Part shown: in pieces, positions 16,107 to 24,620 of the stretch
Layout: each line of letters begins with the position of its first letter
Position numbering within the stretch: position 1 is the stretch's first letter
DNA from: Robertmurraya massiliosenegalensis JC6
Lineage (GTDB): Bacteria > Bacillota > Bacilli > Bacillales > Cytobacillaceae
NCBI RefSeq assembly: GCF_000311725.1
Contig: NZ_HE978514.1
Span: forward strand, 213,760 to 277,759
Length of the DNA: 64,000 nt
Reading direction: 5' to 3'
Position numbers and translations under genes: made by a program
The notes under the pieces: generated by a model
The model's database searches: none
What the model was told of the DNA's origin: nothing
What the model saw: the letters and a program-made list of their open reading frames with translations, nothing else

Positions 16107-17612
16107 CTAACGAAGTCCCTCTTTTTCCAAAAACGTCTCTGCCACCTCTCTAGGGCTTTTTCTTTCAACATTTACCTCATAATTCATTTTTCTCATTTCA
16201 TTATCGCTTATTTTTCCAGCCAATTTGTTTAAAGCAGAGACAATTTCTGGATAACTTCGAGCGGTCTCTTCTCTCAATAAAGGTGCACCTTGATATGGTG
16301 GGAATAAAAGTTTGTCATCTTCTAACACTTTCAGTTCATATTGTTGTAACTCACTATCGGTGGAGTAGGCGTCAACCAAATTTATCTCACCTGATTCAAC
16401 TGCTACATAGCGCAATTTCGGTTCCATCGTGACCAGATTAGGAAGCGTTATCCCGTATAGCGATTGAATTCCTACATAACCGTCTTCCCGATCAGAAAAC
16501 TCCAATGTAAAACCAGCGTGAAGCTGATCTTCAATTCCCTTCAAATCAGAAATGCTTTCCAAGCCAAATTGTTCAGCTACATCACTCGGCACTGCTAAAG
16601 CGTAAGTATTGTTATACTGCATCGGTTCAAGCATGACCATATCGAACTGTTCTAACATCCCAACTTTTGCCTGCTGGTATACTTCTTCACTCTCCGTGCT
16701 ACTAGCCGTTTCTTTTAGAAACTCTGAAATCGCCGTACCTGTGAATTCGGGATAAATATCAATATCACCAGAATCAAGAGCATTAAAGACGAAAGAAGTT
16801 TTTCCTAGCCCAGGCTTTAATTCCACTTGCAGATCGGTAGCATCTTCAATAAGGATTTTATAGATATTAATTAAAATTTCTGGTTCTGATCCCAATTTTC
16901 CAGCGACCACTATTTTCTCGTCCTTTTGCCCAATTAACGGTTCTACAATGAGGATAATCGCTAATAATGAAATCGCACCAACTGAGACAACCGCTTTTTT
17001 ATAGGAAATTTTCTCAAATATTTTTAGTAAAAGGTCAAACAGAATTGCGAGTAACGCTGCTGGTATAGCCCCTAGTAAAATCAATTGAGGATTATTTCGA
17101 TCAATACCTAAAAGGATGATATCCCCCAGTCCTCCAGCCCCAATCAGTGCAGCCAATGTAGCCGTTCCTACGATTAATACCATTGCTGTTCGGATGCCAG
17201 CCATAATAACAGGCATGGCTAAAGGCATTTCCACTTTCAGCAGTCTTTTTCGGGAATTCATCCCCATGGCCCTGGCTGCTTCGATTAATGATGGATCGAC
17301 TTCTTTGATCCCGGTATAGGTATTTCTTAAAATCGGCAGCAATGCATATGCTACAAGTGCGATCGTTGCCGGCACCCTTCCAATACCGAACAACGGAATG
17401 AGAATACCTAATAGTGCTAGTGAAGGGATCGTTTGGATGACTGATGTGATCCCGATGATTCCTTCTGCGATTTTTTTATGTCTCGTAATATAAATTCCCA
17501 GTGGAATCGCAATTACAACCGCAAAGAAAAGGGCGATAAAGGAAAGCTCGATATGCTCCAATAGCGCACTCAATAATTGGCTTTTTCTATCTTGAAATAT
17601 TTCTATCAGCAT
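16107..17612 (-). CDS. ABC permease fused to substrate-binding domain, EgtU/OpuCB-OpuCC type
   Basis: A 501-aa fusion. Residues 1-205 are an OpuB/OpuC-type permease, with AMGMNSRKRLLKVEMPLAMP as the coupling loop. One helix at about 210-228 then leads into an extracellular choline/betaine-class binding domain (230-501). The binding domain contains GKTSFVFNALDSGDIDIYPE, AGFTLEFSDREDGYVGIQSL, VDAYSTDSEL and LLFPPYQGAPL. From memory these match the pneumococcal EgtU (ergothioneine) receptor more closely than classical glycine-betaine receptors, so ergothioneine uptake is plausible; quaternary-amine osmoprotectants are the alternative. Encoded four bases after its ATPase. Confidence 0.88.
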   Translation of the reverse strand: MLIEIFQDRKSQLLSALLEHIELSFIALFFAVVIAIPLGIYITRHKKIAEGIIGITSVIQTIPSLALLGILIPLFGIGRVPATIALVAYALLPILRNTYTGIKEVDPSLIEAARAMGMNSRKRLLKVEMPLAMPVIMAGIRTAMVLIVGTATLAALIGAGGLGDIILLGIDRNNPQLILLGAIPAALLAILFDLLLKIFEKISYKKAVVSVGAISLLAIILIVEPLIGQKDEKIVVAGKLGSEPEILINIYKILIEDATDLQVELKPGLGKTSFVFNALDSGDIDIYPEFTGTAISEFLKETASSTESEEVYQQAKVGMLEQFDMVMLEPMQYNNTYALAVPSDVAEQFGLESISDLKGIEDQLHAGFTLEFSDREDGYVGIQSLYGITLPNLVTMEPKLRYVAVESGEINLVDAYSTDSELQQYELKVLEDDKLLFPPYQGAPLLREETARSYPEIVSALNKLAGKISDNEMRKMNYEVNVERKSPREVAETFLEKEGLR

Positions 17613-17616
17613 TTTG

Positions 17617-18570
17617 TTAGACTCCTTCCCTCAATAGATTCGCAGATATATATTTCATGACAGCACTGCGATTTATGGAGCCCATGTGTTGACCGTCTTT
17701 TTCTATGATCACTTTGTCGTGTTCTGTTAATATATCCACGATCTCTTTCAATGGAGTGGACACGGATGCTACTACTTCAATCGATAATGCTGCAGAATCT
17801 AGCGGTTCCATCAATTCTTCCAAGTTATAGATATTCGTCACTTTTCCGTATTTACCACCAACAAACTCTTTCACAAAATCATCGGCAGGATTTGTGACAA
17901 TCTCATGGGGAGTCCCGATTTGAACGACTTTCCCTTCCCTCATAATACAAATACGATCTGCTAGTTTCAGAGCTTCTTGCATATCATGGGTTACAAACAC
18001 TGTTGTTTTTTTGAGATTTTTTTTCAAAGCTAACATATCATCCTGAAGCTTTTCTCTGCTGATTGGATCTAATGCACTGAAAGGTTCATCCATTAAAATA
18101 ATTTCAGGATCGGCAGCAAGGGCACGAATCACCCCAATACGTTGTTGCTGACCACCTGATAGTTCACTTGGTTTCCGATGAGCATAGGTATGATAATCTA
18201 ATCCCACCATATCCATCAGTTCATGAATTCTTGCTTTAATTTGTTCTTTTTTCCACTTCTTCATTTCCGGGACAATCGCAATATTCTCCTCAATTGTCAT
18301 ATGTGGAAAAAGGGCAATTTGCTGTAGGACATAGCCAATATTCCATCTTAATTCATGAATGTCATACTCACTTATTTTCTTTTCATTGATATAGAGTGTC
18401 CCATCTGAAAGTGGAATTAGTCGATTAATCATTTTCAAAGTCGTTGTTTTTCCACAACCACTTGGTCCAATCATGACAAAAAATTCGCCTTGTTCAATCT
18501 CGAAGTCTACTGAATTAACAGCAACTGAACCACCTAAAAATTCTTTCGTTACATTTTCGAATCTAATCAT
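17617..18570 (-). CDS. ABC transporter ATPase, EgtV/OpuCA type, with CBS region
   Basis: Energy subunit for the adjacent permease/receptor fusion. A 317-aa protein with Walker A GPSGCGKTTT near 37-46, the Q-loop in YVLQQIALFPHMT, signature LSGGQQQR, Walker B IILMDEPFSALDP and switch His in FVTHDMQEA. The C-terminal ~70 residues (VSTPLKEIVDILTEHDKVII..GSINRSAVMKY) look like a single CBS-type unit, as in OpuCA-class ATPases where it senses ionic strength. Typical AAGGAGA start. First gene of a two-gene operon. Confidence 0.9.
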   Translation of the reverse strand: MIRFENVTKEFLGGSVAVNSVDFEIEQGEFFVMIGPSGCGKTTTLKMINRLIPLSDGTLYINEKKISEYDIHELRWNIGYVLQQIALFPHMTIEENIAIVPEMKKWKKEQIKARIHELMDMVGLDYHTYAHRKPSELSGGQQQRIGVIRALAADPEIILMDEPFSALDPISREKLQDDMLALKKNLKKTTVFVTHDMQEALKLADRICIMREGKVVQIGTPHEIVTNPADDFVKEFVGGKYGKVTNIYNLEELMEPLDSAALSIEVVASVSTPLKEIVDILTEHDKVIIEKDGQHMGSINRSAVMKYISANLLREGV

Positions 18571-18718
18571 AGAATGATTTCTCCTTGTTTATATTGACAT
18601 TCCATATTTTTCATTTTCCCATATTGTTGACCGATGATAAAATAATTTCACTTATCTAGAAGTGATCAACTTTGAAATATATGTCAAGAAACACCTTCTC
18701 ATTACTACCAAAAGAAAA

Positions 18719-18755
18719 ACACCTCTAATTGTTAAATTCTTAACAACTAAGGTGT
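18719..18755 (-). terminator. Terminator after the peptide deformylase gene
   Basis: ACACCTCTAATTGTTAA pairs with TTAACAACTAAGGTGT (one bulge) and is followed on the minus strand by a T-rich run. It lies a few bases beyond the stop codon. Confidence 0.8.
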
Positions 18756-18761
18756 CATTTA

Positions 18762-19328
18762 TTAACCCAAACTTTCAATCATTACATTCTCTGGCAGCTT
18801 AAACGGATGCTCTTGATTGATTCTATCATAGAACATTATTCCATTTAAGTGGTCGATTTCGTGTTGAACAATGATCGAACCATAACCTTTAAATTTTAAA
18901 ATCACTTCTTGTCCTTCGATATCATAGGCTTTTACCTTAATCCTCTCATACCTCGGAACAAAACCTTGTATCTCTTTATCAACCGAAAGACATCCTTCAC
19001 CTTGTGGCAAATATATCATATTCACTGAATGACTGATAATCTTTGGGTTAATCAGCATATATTCCTTCTCATCAAAAAATGCAGCAAACATTCGTTTATT
19101 AAGTCCAATTTGATTGGCAGATAGCCCCACACCTGGACGTAGATGATATTTCTTCGACATCGTCGGTTCTTGACTATTCTTCAAATATTGAAGCATACAT
19201 AGCAAGACCTCCCTATCTTCTTTCTCGATTGGAATATTAAGCTCCTCTGTTTTCTTGCGCAATATAGGCGAGCCATCTTTAACGATATCTTTCATAGTAA
19301 TCATGTATTGTGAATGAAACTTACTCAT
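18762..19328 (-). CDS. def: Peptide deformylase (type 2)
   Basis: Removes the formyl group from N-terminal Met of new proteins; ferrous/zinc enzyme. A 188-aa protein with all three signature blocks: GVGLSANQIG (motif I, with Ser for the more usual Ala), EGCLSV (motif II, metal Cys) and QHEIDHLNG (motif III, metal His pair and catalytic Glu). The insert with LRPGVG and the long loop are those of Gram-positive type 2 enzymes such as B. subtilis YkrB. The ATG follows AAAGAGGT. Own terminator, so probably a single-gene unit. Confidence 0.95.
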   Translation of the reverse strand: MSKFHSQYMITMKDIVKDGSPILRKKTEELNIPIEKEDREVLLCMLQYLKNSQEPTMSKKYHLRPGVGLSANQIGLNKRMFAAFFDEKEYMLINPKIISHSVNMIYLPQGEGCLSVDKEIQGFVPRYERIKVKAYDIEGQEVILKFKGYGSIIVQHEIDHLNGIMFYDRINQEHPFKLPENVMIESLG

Positions 19329-19356
19329 AATTGGTACCTCTTTTACTTTTTGGTTA

Positions 19357-19508
19357 TTTTCGTAATGAATGTGGTTTTTTCGTAAATGTCCTCAAATCAG
19401 GTTTTAGAACACACATTATTTTTGCGCGGCACTTTTTTCCGCTACCATGATTGAATTCATGAGGAAAATGAGCTCTTTCTTTCTCCCAACAATGTTTGCG
19501 TAAAAAAG
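19357..19508. repeat. Dispersed intergenic repeat, copy 1
   Basis: The first 77 bases (19357-19433) match 20069-20145 with about five mismatches. Both begin TTTTCGTAATGA and share GGTTTTAGAACACACATTAT. The far end, TTTGCGTAAAAAAGCCT, again resembles that of copy 2 (CTTCGCGAAAAGAGCCT). This copy lies directly downstream of the RibD-like gene, upstream of def. Confidence 0.9.
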
Positions 19509-19509
19509 C

Positions 19510-20043
19510 CTACTTTTTTAATTGATAATGTAATTCAACAAATTGGTTAAAGTTTCTCGTTCCTTTTAAAGTGAGTTCTACCTGATAATCTCCCCCTTTA
19601 AATAATGGGATTCCTTCACCTAGTATAGTAGGAGCTACAGTGATGAAAAACTCATCAATTAACTTTTCTTTTATAAAACCATGGAGTAGCTCTCCACCAC
19701 CAACGATCCAAATCTTTTTGCCATTTTGTTCTTTTAATTCATTAACAAATTGAGTTACATCTCCGCTTACAAATGCAACATCTTCTGTATCGTCAAGCTG
19801 GGATCTTGTAAATACATAGCATTTCTTATCTTTGTATGGAAATTCTTTTATTTCTTGCTCCATCACCCAATCATATGTCCGTTTTCCCATAATAACCGTG
19901 TCGATCGTTTCATAAAACTGTGAGTATCCGTTATCTCCCTCACCCTCAACCTTAAATAACCATTCTAAAGAATCATCTTTTGTCGCGATATAACCATCTA
20001 AACTTGTCGCAATAAATAACACTACATTTCTCTTATCGATCAT
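19510..20043 (-). CDS. RibD C-terminal / dihydrofolate-reductase-fold protein
   Basis: A 177-aa NADPH-binding reductase-fold protein (YyaP/YwjB-like). It opens VVLFIATSLDGYIATKDDSL, has TVIMGKRTYDWV, the nucleotide loop IWIVGGGELLHGFI, and closes with LGEGIPLFK. These match the RibD_C domain. It is not a true folate enzyme by context and the substrate is unknown. AAAAGGAG precedes the ATG. It is bracketed on both sides by copies of one intergenic repeat, so the gene sits as a cassette between direct repeats. Confidence 0.88.
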   Translation of the reverse strand: MIDKRNVVLFIATSLDGYIATKDDSLEWLFKVEGEGDNGYSQFYETIDTVIMGKRTYDWVMEQEIKEFPYKDKKCYVFTRSQLDDTEDVAFVSGDVTQFVNELKEQNGKKIWIVGGGELLHGFIKEKLIDEFFITVAPTILGEGIPLFKGGDYQVELTLKGTRNFNQFVELHYQLKK

Positions 20044-20068
20044 AATTTCTCCTTTTAGTGTTTCGCTG

Positions 20069-20214
20069 TTTTCGTAATGATGGTGGTTTTTTCGTAAATA
20101 TCCTCAAATGAGGTTTTAGAACACACATTATTTTTGCGAGGCACTTTCGCTTACTTGATTCTCATTTAACGAGTAATAATAGGGCATTTATTCTCCTATC
20201 TTCGCGAAAAGAGC
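20069..20214. repeat. Dispersed intergenic repeat, copy 2
   Basis: Shares 77 bases (20069-20145) with copy 1 at 19357-19433. The end CTTCGCGAAAAGAGCCTAG runs into the stop codon of the DUF817 gene. Same orientation as copy 1; the central parts differ. Confidence 0.9.
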
Positions 20215-21039
20215 CTAGTGTTTTAATTCTTTTCCTTTAATCAATTTTAACGTTGCAACAATTAAAAAGCTAACAATCACTAACAGTAACCATGAACTGA
20301 CCTTTCCAAGATGGACGAGGCTCCATGCCTTCGTTTGGTTGGGATATTGCCAAGCTCCAAAGAAGGTTGCGATATTTTCCGCTACCCATATAAAAAAGCC
20401 AATCAGTACAAAAGAAAGAGCAAGCGGCATCCGGTACTTTGTTCTGTTAACCTCGTATATGACAGCCGATTTCCAAAACACCATTAAGACGAGAGCAGAT
20501 AACCACCAACGGACATCGATCCAATAATGGTGCGTAAAGAAATTTAAATAAATGGCTGCTGCAAGTGGAACAACGATGTAAAATGATGGCCATTTCACCA
20601 ATTCCACGTTAAGCCTTCTCCACGCCTGACAAAGATAACTCGCTACACTTGCGTACATGAATCCACTATATAATGGGACACCAAAAATTTTGAAAAAACC
20701 TTCCTCTGGATACGACCAGGAGCCCATATGGACCTTAAATAATTCAAGGGCAAGCCCAATAATGTGAAACAAGGTGATCACTTTAAGTTCATCCCTCGTT
20801 TCTAGTCCAGAGCGGACCATCCACCACTGCATCAATAAACAGATAAGAAGAAGCCAATCATAGCGTGGAAGAAATGGTAGAGGGACGAGCTGTGTAATTG
20901 CCAAAGAAGCAAAAATAACGACAGGGAATACACATGATAATGCCTGTTCCCAACCAAAACGGACAAGTTGTATACTCGCTCTTAAAATTTGCTCCTTTAA
21001 CGTTTTCTTTTGAGACTCCTTTTGAATGACTATATTCAT
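20215..21039 (-). CDS. DUF817-family membrane protein
   Basis: A 274-aa protein with about eight hydrophobic segments and many Trp residues. The patterns HMGSWSYPEEGFFKIFGVPL YSGFMYASV and WVAENIATFFGAWQYPNQ are those of DUF817. Function unknown; the residues between helices (HMGSW, FGAWQYP) suggest a carotenoid-cyclase-like helical fold, which is only impression. AGGGGGAG before the ATG. Its 3' end is overlapped by repeat copy 2. Confidence 0.85.
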   Translation of the reverse strand: MNIVIQKESQKKTLKEQILRASIQLVRFGWEQALSCVFPVVIFASLAITQLVPLPFLPRYDWLLLICLLMQWWMVRSGLETRDELKVITLFHIIGLALELFKVHMGSWSYPEEGFFKIFGVPLYSGFMYASVASYLCQAWRRLNVELVKWPSFYIVVPLAAAIYLNFFTHHYWIDVRWWLSALVLMVFWKSAVIYEVNRTKYRMPLALSFVLIGFFIWVAENIATFFGAWQYPNQTKAWSLVHLGKVSSWLLLVIVSFLIVATLKLIKGKELKH

Positions 21040-21087
21040 GTACCACTCCCCCTATCCACAGTCAGGAAATCATAATGCTTCATTTCC

Positions 21088-21300
21088 CTATTCATCATCA
21101 CTTCGGTACTCTAGAATATCTCCAGGCTGACAATCTAGAGCCTGACATATTCCTTCTAAAGTAGAAAATCGAATCGCTTTTGCCTTTCCATTTTTCAAAA
21201 TCGAAAGGTTCGCCATTGTGATTCCAACCTTGTCTGAAAGTTCTGTTACACTCATTTTCCTTTTTGCCAACATCACATCAATATTGATTATAATTGCCAT
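21088..21300 (-). CDS. YozG-like XRE-type small regulator
   Basis: A 70-aa helix-turn-helix protein: NIDVMLAKRKMSVTELSDKV and GITMANLSILKNGKAKAIRF make the Cro/C1-type HTH, followed by TLEGICQALDCQPGDILEY. It belongs to the short YozG group nearly always encoded next to a DUF2975 membrane protein, as here. The ATG at 21300 has GAGGTGAG upstream, which falls at the end of the partner gene, so translation is probably coupled. Confidence 0.9.
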   Translation of the reverse strand: MAIIINIDVMLAKRKMSVTELSDKVGITMANLSILKNGKAKAIRFSTLEGICQALDCQPGDILEYRSDDE

Positions 21301-21310
21301 TGTTCTCACC

Positions 21311-21793
21311 TCAGACCGTTAAATCATTTTCAGATTTTATATCAATAGCTTCTTGTAAAAGCCTTTGCAGTACTGCCGCAAAAACAGCAATGACCATGGA
21401 GGCAAATATAATTACCATCCCAATTAAAATCACCCCAGGTGCGTCATCTGCTTCTGCTAAAAGATAGAACAATGGCATGCCAACGACAAATAAGCTGCTA
21501 ATCGTAATTGCACATTTTTTTATCTTCTTTAGAGCTTCAACAGAAATTTGCGAGAATGCATGATTCTGATCAATATACTGCAGCAGTCGAAACGCCTGAT
21601 AAAGCGCAAAATAAAAGGGAATAGCTGCTGCATATAAAATGAGAAATACTAAATACTTTAAATAAGTATGGTCTGGATATAGCTCTGCCATGAATTTCCC
21701 CACTGCCGGAACGACAAATATGCACAATGCTAGAATGGGAATTCCAATCAGTATAACAGCTAATTTTAAAAATAGCGTTGAACCTTGTTTCAT
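21311..21793 (-). CDS. DUF2975 membrane protein
   Basis: A 160-aa protein with four hydrophobic segments (about 10-32, 45-66, 95-115, 125-148) and the family pattern AFRLLQYIDQNHAFSQISVEALKKIKKCA between the second and third, here given in pieces of a conserved loop. It forms a two-gene unit with the YozG-like regulator just downstream. The pair is widespread in Firmicutes but its role is not established. The start chosen has AAGAGGTG ahead; an upstream in-frame ATG is also possible. Confidence 0.85.
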   Translation of the reverse strand: MKQGSTLFLKLAVILIGIPILALCIFVVPAVGKFMAELYPDHTYLKYLVFLILYAAAIPFYFALYQAFRLLQYIDQNHAFSQISVEALKKIKKCAITISSLFVVGMPLFYLLAEADDAPGVILIGMVIIFASMVIAVFAAVLQRLLQEAIDIKSENDLTV

Positions 21794-21916
21794 ATTTAAA
21801 CACCTCTTGATTTTATTTATCACAAATTGATTATAAGTATATTTTTATCGTTTTGCAATAAATAATTATTGAAAATAAACATTATAATATTGAAACTCAA
21901 CTTATATAAACATAAA

Positions 21917-21957
21917 AACTCCCCTCACAACAAGGTCTTCTTGCCATGAGGGGAGTT
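21917..21957 (-). terminator. Terminator after the sigma/anti-sigma fusion gene
   Basis: An 11-bp perfect stem AACTCCCCTCA/TGAGGGGAGTT, with CAAG/CTTG pairing inside the loop. It lies ten bases beyond the stop and is followed by a T-rich stretch on the minus strand. Confidence 0.9.
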
Positions 21958-21967
21958 AATTTATCGC

Positions 21968-24034
21968 TCATTTATCTTGCTTTACGGGGATTTCCACCCA
22001 CTCATTTAAATACTTCATCGTTTGATATCCGTAGATCTCCAATTTTGTAGGAATCACAGATTCTCCGATATTTGTTTGACTGCGTAATCGATATGTTTGT
22101 TCGGTTTGAAGAAAACGCGGCTCCTCTAGTTCATCATACTTAAGAGTTGGGTCATTCATGTCATAGTGCTTTCCATTTTTATCAATGATGACACCCTCAG
22201 AATCGATTTCCATAGCAGGAAATTCATTTTCATCAGCTGTAAGAATATTAAAGTCAAATGAATCATACTCCCGATTCTCTATATCGTGATTACTAATGAT
22301 CACTTCAGTCGGATGTCCAATCTCCACTTTGTCGATCGAGATCGTACTCCCTGCATATTCAAAGGTTTGAGGGTATTCCTCAGAAGCATCCAGTTCAATC
22401 ACTTTTTGTTCTTCATTCCATAACTGCATCAAGCCCAACTGAACACTTAATTCTTTTAAGTTTTCTCCTATGAGAGGGTCAAAATACGCTTCTAAAATAT
22501 CCCATCCCATTTCATGTGCTCCACCATAGTAAGCACTACCATATACATCGGCTTTCATATTCTTACCATTCACTTCTAAAGCATCAAAGGTGAGTGCATT
22601 TAGCCTCTGCTCTAACGAACTCGTATCGAGTCCATATTTCAAAATCGTCGTAGTGGGTGCGAGCGTTAGTTTTTCAAATCGCAGTGGTACACCTTCCACT
22701 TCGATTTCTTCATCCAAAGCATACTCGACAGATGGGTGCTTCGTTATTGAAAACTCGAACTTCCAATCTCCAGATTTAGATTCCATTCCCATAAAATCTG
22801 AATTTTGCACAAGTTTCTGAACCTGTGTGATAATCAGTTTCACGTCTCCACTATCCTTACTAATCGGTTCCAAACTTACTTTTCCATGATACACATTCTT
22901 TTTTTCTTTGTTCAGGTCAGATTCAAGGTCAGGCGGGGAGTACCTTAGGTTAGTTCCACGGTTCATGCTTGCATTTTCGGTCCTCAAGAAAACTCCGTTA
23001 TAGCTATCTAGCATGTATTGATTATCTTCGTTCGTATCTTCAATTTCATAGAATACAAGAGTTTGATAATCATCCGCTATCGCACTTTTAATCGTAATTT
23101 TTATCCCTTCATCCTCTGCTACAAGATCAAGCTTTTCACCTAGATCCTCTTGTAAAAAGGCGCGCAATTGCACGTCATCTTCCGTCCATGTATAGTAGAG
23201 ATTTTTAAACATCCCCGTAACTACTCCAAGCGCTAAAAGGAAAGAGAATACTCCTGCCATAATAAATACGATTTTTTTGCGTTTTTTATTGCGTAACTGT
23301 TTCTGATTCTCCAATTCCGCCAACTTCTTCTTGATGTTCCCCATGAAATCAAGTGGAACATGGAAATCCTCAAGTCTCTCAGTAATATTCTTCATCATAA
23401 ACATCATATCTTGAAAGGTCGCCAAGTCCGCTTGACAGTTTTGGCAATGATAAACATGTTTCTCTAAATCAATCTTTTGGGGCCGCGCAAGCGTTCTTTC
23501 CAAATAATCAATATAATAAGGATAATACTCCTTACAACCATTAGTAGCTGTTTCGTACCCCATTTCTTTTTTTAGAGACTGAATGCCTGAGAATAAAAAC
23601 TCATTGATTTTTTCCAAAGGAACTTGAAGAAGATGTGCGACATCCTCCTTAGAAATCCCTTTAACATATGTAAGTATAATCGATTCCTTCTCGTACTTTG
23701 ATAATCGATTTAGTGCTTGCGTTATGTCATGCTTTTCGTTGCTCTCCTTTAATGTTTGAGCATTCTTATCTTCGGAAAGTTCCCAACACGTTTGGATGAA
23801 AACGGATGTAACCCACGTATCAAAAGACGTAACATTTTTCATTCGAGCAAGACCCTTTTGGCTCTTTAGAATCACCTGGTAAAATAACTCTTCCATTTGC
23901 TGCTGATTGGAAAGATAGAATCGACCAAGACTATAAAATGATTGTTTATGCTGCTCAAACCAATCAACGATAGACTCTGGTCCAAATTCGCTAATCGTAT
24001 TGGCTGAAGTTGGCTCTACTTTTGCTGGAATCAT
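21968..24034 (-). CDS. Single-chain sigma-70-like / zinc anti-sigma / extracellular-domain fusion
   Basis: About 688 aa. Residues ~25-95 resemble ECF region 2, and 105-157 form a region-4 HTH (ALNRLSKYEKESIILTYVKG, then DVAHLLQVPLEKINEFLFSG). Residues 169-205 carry a zinc anti-sigma motif H-x3-C-x2-C (HVYHCQNC). A basic stretch and a membrane helix (about 257-277) follow. The remaining ~410 residues are extracellular beta-rich, in the manner of DUF4179/DUF5643 anti-sigma sensor domains. A sigma factor, its restraint and its sensor thus appear on one chain tethered to the membrane. Region 2 is divergent, so true promoter recognition is not certain. I start at the ATG seven bases after GGAAGAG. 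Confidence 0.85.
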   Translation of the reverse strand: MIPAKVEPTSANTISEFGPESIVDWFEQHKQSFYSLGRFYLSNQQQMEELFYQVILKSQKGLARMKNVTSFDTWVTSVFIQTCWELSEDKNAQTLKESNEKHDITQALNRLSKYEKESIILTYVKGISKEDVAHLLQVPLEKINEFLFSGIQSLKKEMGYETATNGCKEYYPYYIDYLERTLARPQKIDLEKHVYHCQNCQADLATFQDMMFMMKNITERLEDFHVPLDFMGNIKKKLAELENQKQLRNKKRKKIVFIMAGVFSFLLALGVVTGMFKNLYYTWTEDDVQLRAFLQEDLGEKLDLVAEDEGIKITIKSAIADDYQTLVFYEIEDTNEDNQYMLDSYNGVFLRTENASMNRGTNLRYSPPDLESDLNKEKKNVYHGKVSLEPISKDSGDVKLIITQVQKLVQNSDFMGMESKSGDWKFEFSITKHPSVEYALDEEIEVEGVPLRFEKLTLAPTTTILKYGLDTSSLEQRLNALTFDALEVNGKNMKADVYGSAYYGGAHEMGWDILEAYFDPLIGENLKELSVQLGLMQLWNEEQKVIELDASEEYPQTFEYAGSTISIDKVEIGHPTEVIISNHDIENREYDSFDFNILTADENEFPAMEIDSEGVIIDKNGKHYDMNDPTLKYDELEEPRFLQTEQTYRLRSQTNIGESVIPTKLEIYGYQTMKYLNEWVEIPVKQDK

Positions 24035-24073
24035 AGACAAGCTCTTCCTTTATCTTTATATTTTCGGGTCAGA

Positions 24074-24092
24074 GGGACAGGTTCCTCGTCCC
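24074..24092. repeat. GGGACAGGTTC hairpin repeat, copy 1
   Basis: GGGACAGGTTCCTCGTCCC, a 5-bp stem hairpin. It shares the GGGACAGGTTC core with the second copy 119 bases away. Lies just upstream of the sigma fusion gene. Confidence 0.75.
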
Positions 24093-24192
24093 ATTCAAGA
24101 CCTTCATTTCTACTAAAATACTTTAAATTTATTATAGCCTTTCTTTTCAAAAAAATCTAAAAATGTTAAAATTCGGCAAGAATTGGTTCAAA

Positions 24193-24211
24193 GGGACAGG
24201 TTCAGTGTCCC
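24193..24211. repeat. GGGACAGGTTC hairpin repeat, copy 2
   Basis: GGGACAGGTTCAGTGTCCC, same core and stem as copy 1. This short hairpin is familiar from intergenic regions of Bacillus genomes. Confidence 0.75.
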
Positions 24212-24290
24212 GATGAAATGGGGAAGTAAATTGGATGATCTGAAGAGAATAGAAGAAATTTACATATGAAGTGTGTCACTGATTAAAATT

Positions 24291-24620
24291 TTACGCGAAA
24301 GCAACTCTTACATTCCCATCTCTTTGGGCAGTTGCTAAACAATTTTCGATAAAATCTCGAATTTGTTTAAGATCAATAATGTTAAAATCATTTCGAGACG
24401 AAAGGTTTATTTTTCCAAATAGCCGATTAAACTCTCTTAAGGCTTCTTCAAGTTGCTGAGTTGAATAGCTCATACTATTTCCTGAACCACTAACTCCTGC
24501 ATCATATTGAGTAGCATCAAGCAACGTATACAGAATAGACACATTTCTATTTTGCATACTAAAGCGAGCATAGGCAATTTCTTCTCCGGCTTTATTAAAT
24601 CCTGAAATGTCATGCCCCAT
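24291..24620 (-). CDS. Unknown protein, 109 aa
   Basis: It starts MGHDISGFNKAGEEIAYARF and continues with helices; LEEALREFNRLFGKI and DLKQIRDFIENCLATAQRDG are clear amphipathic segments, with a Gly/Ser linker (GVSGSGNSMSYS) between. No signal or membrane segment; family not recognised. The ATG at 24620 has GAAGGAGGG ahead, which makes the longer in-frame upstream extension unlikely. Confidence 0.65.
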   Translation of the reverse strand: MGHDISGFNKAGEEIAYARFSMQNRNVSILYTLLDATQYDAGVSGSGNSMSYSTQQLEEALREFNRLFGKINLSSRNDFNIIDLKQIRDFIENCLATAQRDGNVRVAFA

